Shown: positions 56,301 through 64,000 of the stretch, piece after piece
Position numbering within the stretch: the stretch's first letter is position 1
Layout: every line of letters starts with the position of its first letter
NCBI GenBank assembly: GCA_949130485.1
Contig: OX422198.1
Span: 3,817,762 to 3,881,761 of the forward strand
Direction: 5' to 3'
DNA: 64,000 nucleotides
Origin: Agelas oroides
Taxonomy: Eukaryota; Porifera; Demospongiae; Agelasida; Agelasidae
Program-made: the position numbers and the translations under genes
Notes under the pieces: generated by a model
Seen by the model: the letters and a program-made list of their open reading frames with translations, nothing else
What the model was told of the DNA's origin: nothing
Database searches by the model: none

Positions 56301-59300
56301 CAATGTGGATATTTGCTGAGCACGTACAGCTGTAGTCTACATTGTCAGCCCTTTTCCTGAGCACAATTACTGAACTTGTGGTATGGAGTTTCAGAAGCTC
56401 TTCTCTGGCTCCATATGTTGCTCAACAAGCTAGGGCTATTTGATCGAGTCACGCAAGCCTCTCTGGTTCTCACAAGCTAATCGCTCTGTACGCTTATCGA
56501 TGGCCCACTCCCTGTTGGCGGCAGGGTCACGAAGCACACCATTAAATAAACAGTCACCGTCTCGCCTCTCTTTTCCTCACTGTTTTCAAGTCCCTGTTGC
56601 GTTGGTTCTCCCGACTGTTCAGCCTTTCTGTCTTGCTAGTCTTGTCACGATGAGATTGATCAGCACCTTCCTTTCTGACAACCACAACATCAAGGTCTGA
56701 GGGTAGTCGTGGCAGCCTGTGAGCAAATGACATGACATCCTGCGGTAAGTTTATCACATGTCCTGTGTAACCATACTGGCCATGTGGTAGTCGGTAGATT
56801 GACATGATGGGCATAACAGCTGCAACAAGCATCTCTTCAACTTGTGTCAAGCCCTGCAGTAACATGATCAACAGAACAGAAGATAGTTGTGTATGTTGTG
56901 TGGAATGTTGCAGTGTAGCCTGTTACAGTAAGAGTGTGCAACTCCCATAATGGTTTCTATACCAGCCATCAGCAGACAGTAGGCAGAGGCAGGCGTTTGC
57001 TAGTGTTCACATAGCTAATATTCGCCTAAAATGGCTTCATGTTAAGTACCTGCTAAGCATATTCACTGGTGGTTGCCTACACCACACTAGTTGCACACTC
57101 TTACTGTAATATACTCCTGGTACACTTGTTGCAGTTTCTTATATGGGATAAGTCCTAAAAATTACAGAACACATTTAAAAGTTATAAATGGAAGGCTACC
57201 ATGCAACAAAAGGAGGGCTTTAAGTGTCTACAAAGCTCGAAGGAACCCACATACATGGTATTTGACCATTCAAGACACACTAACCTGAAGTTCAGGAGGT
57301 ACAGGACCAGGGTCCATGTTGTTCATCGATGAGTATAGCTTGGGGATACGCTTGTCTCGACTACATCGTACACACTCAGTGTCACTACTGTCAGGTGGTA
57401 ATGTTCTGACATTCAGGCCAGGGAACTTCTCTAAGCATGTAATACATTTGGAGACATGTAGAGCTGCCAGGCGAGAATGGAAGTTCACCATCTTAGTACG
57501 AACAGACTGTTGCTCTCTTTGTCTCCTGTGACTCTCTCTGTCTTGTTCACATCTTGCTGCTGTCTCTTCAGGAGTCTCATAGGTCAGTCTTCTTTGTTGA
57601 GTGATGCTCATTTGCTCCAGCCGGGCCTCTCTCTGATCCGGGGTCTCATCCGTCAGTCTCCTTTGCTGCGTGGCGCTCATTTGCTCCAGCCGGGCCTCTC
57701 TCTGGTCCGGGGTCTCATGCGTCAGTCTCCTTTGCTTCGTGACCCTCGTTTGCTCCAGCCGGGCCTCTCTCTGATCCGGGGTCTCATGGGTCAGTCTCCT
57801 TTGCTGTGTGACGCTCATTTGCTCCAGCCGGGCCTCTCTCTGGTCCGGGGTCTCATGGGTCAGTCTCATTTGCTGCGTGACGCTCGTTTGCTCCAGCCTG
57901 GCCTCTCTCTGATCCGGGGTTTCATGCGTCAGTCTCCTTTGCTTCGTGACGCTCATTTGCTCCAGCCGGGCCTCTCTCTGGTCCGGGGTCTCATGCGACA
58001 GTCTCATATGCTTCGCGAGGCTCACTTGCTCCAGCCGGGCCTCTCTCTGGTCTGGAGTCTCTGACGCTAATCGCTCTCTCCTCTGATCCAAGATCCTCTC
58101 CCGCTCAGCAGCAGACCGCGAAGCACGACGAGCTCTATCCCTTACTTTCCGTCTCACTAACCGTGTCTCCCTATGTTGAGCGCTTTCAGCAGCGCGACGA
58201 TCCCTATCGCGTTGGTTTCTACGCCTCAGCCTTTCTCTTCTTTCTTCGCGTTCCATAATTGAGTTCTACCTAAAGCTTTTTTCTGACTTTAAAATGTAGC
58301 TACATGTAGCTAGCTGTGCATGCAAACATGTGGGAATATTGCATCACGCACAAATAGGGCAGAATGCATATACGGAATACGCACGTACCAAACATACCTA
58401 CATATAAACATATATATAGACAATTTTCCGTTTTCACCACAAGTGTGGGGCTCGCTGCGCTCGCCCCAATTACATGAGCGGAAGCGTTTATGTTGCCCTC
58501 GGGTTGATGTTGACCCTCGGGCTTCGCCCTCGGGTCAACATCAATCCCTCGTGCAACATAAACGATATTGCACTCCCGCTCATGTAATAACATATACTTA
58601 CTGACCGCCATAGATCAAATGCCCCAGTTTTCCTAGTGAAAGTGTCCAGATCTTATTTTTCAATGACGCCGTGCAAGGTGTGCATGAAAGTTTGGTTTGG
58701 GACGAGATTATAAAAGGGGCAGCTCACTTTTTTGGTCAAGATGCAAAGTGTGATCAGATCAAAACTGTCATAAACATCTACCACTCATTCTTCCTGGCAC
58801 TGTAGCTAGCAGTCAGTCTTTCTCAAGCAAACTCTGATTCCAAAAATCAGAAACTTTGTCACCTCCATCTACCACTAGATGTTGTATGCAAGCACTATTA
58901 CTATTGTAACTACTAGGTGGTGTGGTATGTGTACATGTGTTTTGTGTCTATTCAATCAGCAAAGAATAGGATGCAATCAGCTCTATGTGCTGAACTTGAT
59001 TCATTCCAAATTCTGGAAATGACAACGCATAATTATTCAACTCACCACTTCGGACTTCTGTGATCTCAGAATAGTGCTAAGTGTTCTGTGATGTATGGTA
59101 GTGAACCATTGGCTAATTTTACTCCACACCATCTCACTTCTGATCACATGGAAGAACAAGATCAGAACTCCCTGCAATGAATAATATTTGTGCAGTGATT
59201 TTGCATGCAGAATAAACCACACACCTCTGGAAATGTAAGTGAAAAGAATAGAGTATTGCATTTTGCAGCTTTGTATAACTTATAATGAGCAACTTGGACA

Positions 59301-62300
59301 TGGCCAGCTTCATGTGAAACATGTTTCACCATCAGCCAGGTGCATTACAAACCTGGGTGGAATTGCAAATGGTGAACAGCCATGCAAACACACTAGTATT
59401 GCTATCAATGGCCAGGACCCCAAACACCCAGGTCAGCCCCAGCAAGGGAAGGAGGATGACAGTGGCCTTCAAAGTGGACCTGATAATAGGAAGTGTAAAC
59501 ATAAACCTTAATTAGTGTATGCCGGCACATAACAACTTTCATTTCATACAGTGATGTGACTTACTTTGGGAACTGAATGCAATACTCATTGAAGTTTCCC
59601 AAGAGCATTTAAGGGTAAAATAGAATGTGGTTTGGAACCGTGTAAGGCTACTCTGTGGCAGCAAAATCATTGAATCTGATTAAAATTTAATAGTTTAATC
59701 TTAATTTGACACAAAACTAATAATGTACGTAGCTACAGCTTCTTACTTGGCTAGTATCAAGATCTTAGCTGTCGTCTTTGACTCTTTGGTACTCAAGAGA
59801 AACTGTTGGCTCTTCCAGAGTATTCGCACAGCACAACACAGAAATATCACATTCACCTGAAAAAGTGCAAAACTCCCTTTTACATAGTTATGAGATTGTC
59901 ATAATCAAGTCGTTATTTGTGCCATCACCATGGTAACAGGTTTTTCTTTCCTCATTATTGAGACCCATGGAGGATCTAGGAGTTCGTTAATGATCATGAT
60001 GACAAGGACAATGGCTATTAAGTATATTATGGATCTTTTTCACACATATACTATACTCTTGCATGGCTTTGCCACTTTATAGTATATGCCAAAAAGATCT
60101 ATAGTTACAGAGAAACAGCTTTTAAAATAATTGCATGCATATGGTATGGTTTACTGCATAATTATCAATATTCAACTACAGTTAGCTCTCATAGAACCAC
60201 AACAAATGTTGTGTTTAGATATCTATAAGGTGGTATACCACTGTTCCCAGTATTATTTACCAGCATTATCGCCAGTGCAGGTGCCACAAAAGCAGCGATT
60301 GTTCCCTCCTCAACTGATATCCAACAGCTGCAGAAAATGGCAGGGACACAAAGTTACTAGGTTACACTTACAACATAAACATTTCTAGACAACTTGAATA
60401 TCATTTTTTTCATCCGAAGATTCTACCACCACAATGCCATGTCAACTATTGCTATGACAGCCATTATCCACTCTTGTTCTGTTTCCCCTTCAACTTTACC
60501 CAGATTGGGTCAATATTCTCCCAATTCTTACTAAATGAGGCTGTCAGTTTCATTCTTGACTCCATAGTGCTCATGTCTTGAAGCTACTGCAGTCACCACG
60601 ATAGGGAGGGGAGTAACTGCACAAAGAATACAAATTTATAAAATCAGGTCATCTGAATTTGTTAATACAGCTGCTGCTTCCAGGTGCTCATGTAGTTATT
60701 TTATGCTGGTCATACTATTGTACATAGCTATCGTAATCGGCAAGACTTTACATTGACATCTAGAAAACAGTTCTGGTTTACATATTACCTACAACTCACC
60801 CCATCCCAGGATAAGGAAGAACCACCATTTCTTGGAGAGCCTGCTGAAAACAGCCACCAACATGAGGTACAGCATGACACCCTCACAAAGCATCCAGCAG
60901 AAGGCAGCTAGAAACAGGTAGTGCAGCAGGGCTGCCACAAATGCACAGCCAACCTGATAATTGTGGAATATATATTATAATAAAACCCTATGCATTCACT
61001 TCAGCTGTGTAGACCATACTGTAGTTTGGATATACTTACAGGGCTTTCAGTAGCAGTCTCAATGCCGGAAACGAATGTGAGATAGCCCAAGAGTAAAGAG
61101 ATGGCTAGATTCAGGTGAACAAACATGTGGACAGCACGGAATAACTTCTTCCTGTAAAAAAAAGATATTTTCATGGCATTTTTTTATAGTGGGACCAGGA
61201 AACTGAGGTTGCACCAATGAAGTCTAGTAGAAAATCATTGCAAACGCTGAACATTTTATTGACTTTACAAACTGTGTGTACACTGTGCCTTGTTCCAAAT
61301 ATCTTACCCTTGCAGTAGAAAGAACACAATAGAGATGATAAGACAGACTATAGAAATGGCACATCCAATGTATGATATAATTTGTAAGGCCTCTCCTTCC
61401 GCTTTAGATATGTCCTGCAAGTACATCAGCAGCAACAATGATGGTATCACAACAAACACATGCACTATTGTGATGACACCCACTACTGACACACCTGCAG
61501 TCCTCCTTTAACATCCACCAGTACTGCAAAGCTGGTGAGATGGGTGCTCAGGCACTGTACTGACGTGACATTACCCTCAGTCTTGATGCCACTGGTTGTT
61601 ATCCCATCTATCTCCCAGTTTCCATATCCGACACTGTACCAGAAAAAGTACTTCAAACATTGAGTTTCTACACATTTATTATAACTTACGGGTCAGAGAA
61701 GTTCCAGTAAGCACACGTCAAATTGTGTATGCCACTCACCTACAGAATGCAGTAAACATTCAACTGGCCAAACAGATCAAGTCATTCTTAACTCAACATG
61801 CAATATCAGTAGCAACATACTGAGGGAAATTCAAAATGTATGGAGATGGGGTTTTGCAGTAGAACGTCAGAAGTTAAAACGCTTCTTTCCCGATGGTCAC
61901 CCACTTGGGATGAGATCACGACAGAGGCAGGCTTGTCAGTGCTGTAGAGAGAGCAATTATTTTGATAGGTCCATGTCCGGAAGAATGTGCCTAAAGTGTC
62001 ACTTACACATCGCCATCTACAGTTCTGAGTAGACACACATTTCGGAACAGAATGTGCACAATTGGGATAGTTCCTACAAAAGTAGCACAATTTTAAGATG
62101 AGTCTGAACAATGCTAAATGATGGTATTTCAAGGAGAATCAGTTCCCTAATTGCACTGCATGGCAGTACTGTACTCTATGGATTCAAATACATAAGCCTT
62201 ATTGGTAGCTACTTATAAGACACCTAATCATCTGTTTCTCCATTTTTATATTACATATGCACGTAACATCTTGACAATTACCATTAAATCCAATTCTTGA

Positions 62301-64000
62301 TGAGTTATCTAGCAGGAACTGTCCTGGGATACTGATTCGTGCAGGTCTGACTTGATGAGTGAAGTTGACTAAATCTTCTTCCTCTGGGAATGATATCTCA
62401 GAGGTATTCACACTGGCAGCTCCAATTCGATTTGAGTTGATAACTAATAAAGCAAATGTATAAATGAGGTGTCTACAGCTTTACAGATTGCTACAATATT
62501 CACTGTGCACATTATACCTATATTCTCTCTTGACAGCACTTGAGATGAGTTGATATCATTCAGTGACCTAGCAAGATGGTGTCCATAACGTTCTGCATTG
62601 TCCAACAGCACCTGGCTACCTGGAGATACCTGCAGAAGGTATTAAAAAGCCACCCATCAGTAACTAGGAGGTTATAGCTGCTATAGTGATGGTTGCAATA
62701 ATGGCTGTAGCCAATACTAATACTGCTGCACTTAACAGGCCTGGTATTTGTATCTCATTAATATTGTACATTTCACAAATGAATTAACTGTGAAGACTCA
62801 CTGAAAAGGTATAATCCAGATCTAAACACTATATATGGAATATCACTCATTGCTCTATTGTCCAGAAAAGAAGTCATTAATAGTCATGTCCTCCCCGGGG
62901 AGTGGTCTTACACATGGGCATTAGTGTTTGGTCAATGCCTGAAATAAGGAATAGTATAAAATAACTCGCCCCATTTCTAATTAATTTTTACACGGTTCTG
63001 TCTGTTAATGCATTTCAGAAAGCACAACTGCATATCCAACCATAATATGAACTCTCAACCTACCTCTTGTAGAACCATCCACGCATCAACATGTTTTTCT
63101 TCCAGTACATTATTGAATATGTCAGTTATGACCTAAAAGAGCAAAACCTGAGCTCAAAACTGATGAAGTGCATCACGAACCTAAACTCTAAAGTAAACAA
63201 CAAACTTAGACTACAGTCTAGTACATCATTTGAAGGTGCACTGGTGTTTGATGAGCTGTTTTCCAGTGCCGTGATGACAGTGGTCAGGATGTTGTTTGTT
63301 GTGTTCAGGTCAGCGGGTAGAAGAGATCTGTCATTCTCTGTTTGTGTAGCAGCCGCCAACCAAGCAGTAAGTGTACCACTCTCTGCCAAGATCTGTTCTG
63401 TGGTTGTGTTGGCAGAAAAGAACTTTTCTACCTAAAATAAGTAAAGAAGATTGCAACTCATCAGTGCCACAACAAAGAAGGTATATGTGAGTGTGATCAT
63501 TAGGGAGGTAATTATATTGTCTAAGTGAGAAATCTAACTGCTAGAGCTAGTCAATGATTGCTGAGATAAGACCCTTTTGTGGGCATGTTGGCATGCATGC
63601 ATAGTTGAATATGTTATAATGCATCCCTGCAATATAAAATGATAAGGATCAAGCTGCATCTTGCTAACTTGCTTATAAACCCTTACCCATTCCCTTTACA
63701 TAGTTAACGGTTGATCTATGTACAGAGATATGCATTGAGCAGTCACCTGCAATCGAAGGTTATAAAATTGTTGAGATTCACACTCCAAAATATTTGGTTC
63801 TGCCCAAATACCGTTCATCGTACAGAGTCGAGTTGCAATGCCTGCAATAGAAGACATAGTATATTACTCTTCAAATGCATGGGAAAATTGGTTAGCACCA
63901 CAGCTGTTCTTGTTACCTACTTGCTTTTCTACCTATATATAGCTACAGTAAGCTGTGATATCACACCCACACTTTTATTACCTCTGCTTTCCACTACTCC
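53377..64000 (-). CDS. Adhesion G-protein-coupled receptor, 3' part (5' end beyond the window)
   Basis: Exons (minus, 5' to 3'): 64000-63982 (cut by the window edge), 63841-63747, 63431-63225, 63132-63064, 62629-62518, 62443-62282, 62073-62007, 61941-61821, 61739-61690, 61633-61495, 61414-61308, 61151-61040, 60953-60800, 60616-60532, 60327-60261, 59856-59747, 59479-59353, 59171-59046, 54283-54202, 53591-53377. All junctions are GT-AG and all phases agree, giving 741 residues. Parts in order: end of a hormone-receptor motif (IATRLCTMNGIWAEPN), GAIN domain, GPS (LTCAYWNFSD to QCLSTHLTSFAVLVDV; H-L-T/S fits self-cleavage), seven membrane helices (about 355-620; LLPLLGLTWVFG in TM6, GVLILFFHVIRSEM after TM7) and a 120-residue serine- and lysine-rich cytoplasmic tail. 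It should be a surface receptor that senses adhesion or matrix and signals through G proteins. The ligand is unknown. A 4.76-kb intron before the last two exons is full of mobile DNA. Confidence 0.9.
54760..54868. mobile_element. Foldback element, 109 bp
   Basis: Near-perfect palindrome from ACATGAGCGGGAGTGCAATA to CGCTCATGT, through GTTGACCCGAGGGTCAAC in the centre. The same family occurs at 58,472-58,585. It lies in the long intron of the receptor gene. Confidence 0.88.
54871..55963. mobile_element. 1.09-kb long-palindrome element with 444-bp arms
   Basis: The left arm 54,871-55,314 and right arm 55,520-55,963 are of equal length and near-identical in inverted order. They run from TAACATACTTGTTGCGCATG at the outside to GCAATTCCAGGTTAGTC at the inside. 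The 205-bp centre has a 17-bp tandem repeat. Each arm, read inward, has a TATATAAG-type box (TATATAAGAGCG left, TATATAAGAGCG right), an ATG about 30 bases on and a 22-codon frame ending TAG. Other frames in the arms are open in both copies only because the arms are copies. It sits in the intron of the receptor gene, where a transcript would fold into a long hairpin. Class II, non-autonomous, superfamily unknown. Confidence 0.93.
55393..55477. repeat. 17-bp tandem repeat, five units
   Basis: Five units of GTGCAACATGACATCCG with one or two changes each, in the centre of the long palindrome. Confidence 0.95.
56071..56148. mobile_element. Short MITE remnant, 78 bp
   Basis: TAGTCTCATTCCCAGG ... 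CCTGGGGAAGAGGCTA, inverted ends with a CCACCTCCATT/AATGGAGG inner match. A decayed or very short relative of the TAGCCTCGTTCCCAGG elements. Confidence 0.65.
56215..56643 (-). pseudogene. Degenerate second copy of the Helitron-type N-terminal frame
   Basis: Bases 56,215-56,310 resemble 57,482-57,585 (CATCTTAGTACGAACA ... TGTGACT(C) ... TTGTTCACATCTT type matches). Bases 56,455-56,540 and 56,597-56,640 resemble 58,064-58,120 and 58,204-58,250. Reading frames are broken. It continues directly from the end of the homologous exon at 56,644, so the two are joined head to tail and one has been truncated by the other. Confidence 0.55.
56644..58256 (-). CDS. Helitron-type protein, N-terminal coiled repeats plus conserved domain start (probably inactive)
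   Basis: The ATG at 58,256 opens 324 codons up to a splice donor at 57,284 (CTTCAG/GTTAGT). An acceptor at 56,854 (TTACTGCAG) restores the frame. The product begins with a very basic stretch (RRERLRRRNQRDRDRR). It then has seven 23-residue repeats (ETPDQREARLEQ, MSVTKQRRLTH) predicted to form a coiled coil, a four-cysteine region (CITCLEKF ... CVRCSRDK) and, in the second exon, LTQVEEMLVAAVMPIMSIYR and YGYTGHVINLPQDVMSFAHR. I know this last part from proteins carried by Helitron-like rolling-circle transposons (DUF6570-type), where a helicase follows. Here it stops after QSHRD and no helicase is present. It sits inside the receptor gene's intron on the same strand. Confidence 0.55.
56923..57109. 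mobile_element. MITE with 21-bp perfect inverted ends, 187 bp
   Basis: TTACAGTAAGAGTGTGCAAC(T) at 56,923-56,943 and its exact reverse complement at 57,089-57,109. It lies in the intron of the Helitron-type frame, so it arrived after or with that element. Confidence 0.88.
58472..58585. mobile_element. Foldback element, 114 bp
   Basis: ACATGAGCGGAAGCGTTTAT to CGCTCATGT through the self-complementary CCCTCGGGCTTCGCCCTCGG-type centre. Same family as 54,760-54,868. A GGGGCTCGCTGCGCTCGCCCC-like hairpin lies just to the left (58,447-58,467). Confidence 0.88.

Overview
This is a piece of a eukaryotic, animal genome, most likely a sponge (Porifera). The evidence is an adhesion GPCR gene with many short, phase-consistent GT-AG introns, a local family of multipass membrane proteins of a type I know mainly from sponge gene sets, and a dense, mixed load of animal-type transposable elements. 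Nothing looks bacterial. The species cannot be named from the sequence alone.

Layout. 0-3.2 kb: a 64-copy, 42-bp minisatellite abuts the signal-peptide region of a truncated membrane-protein gene. 3.2-12.8 kb: mostly non-coding, with palindromes, short tandem repeats, a decayed KDZ-type transposase fragment (9.2-9.8 kb) and a duplicated block (4.4-6.3 kb). 13-16.2 kb: a dead copy of the membrane-protein gene split by two DNA transposons. 17.2-18.0 kb: a 5'-truncated retroelement tail. 18.3-23.3 kb: TTAA-flanked elements, MITEs and an N-terminal gene fragment. 23.4-32.1 kb: a complete but inactive Ty3/Gypsy-like LTR retrotransposon with 124-bp LTRs. A LINE carrying its own 60-bp minisatellite sits in its pol, and a hAT-like MITE containing a PIF/Harbinger-like MITE sits in its 3' LTR. 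32-39.8 kb: more MITEs and dispersed repeats, no convincing gene. 39.9-48.1 kb: two intact single-exon membrane-protein genes, both on the minus strand, with a 3' gene remnant between them. 48.2-53.3 kb: a CpG-rich stretch and decayed reverse-transcriptase remnants. 53.4-64 kb: the 3' part of an adhesion GPCR gene on the minus strand (19 full exons plus the edge of another), whose 4.8-kb penultimate intron holds a 1.1-kb palindrome, two foldback elements and a Helitron-type open frame.

The membrane-protein copies and fragments (3.1, 10.4, 13-16, 21.3, 39.9-41.8, 42.5 and 46.2-48.1 kb) all lie on the minus strand. This suggests an old head-to-tail tandem array later broken up by mobile DNA. 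The two intact copies share an identical 162-bp tract, which suggests gene conversion. The two live gene types (the multipass family and the adhesion GPCR) are both predicted cell-surface proteins, but nothing in the sequence shows that they act together.
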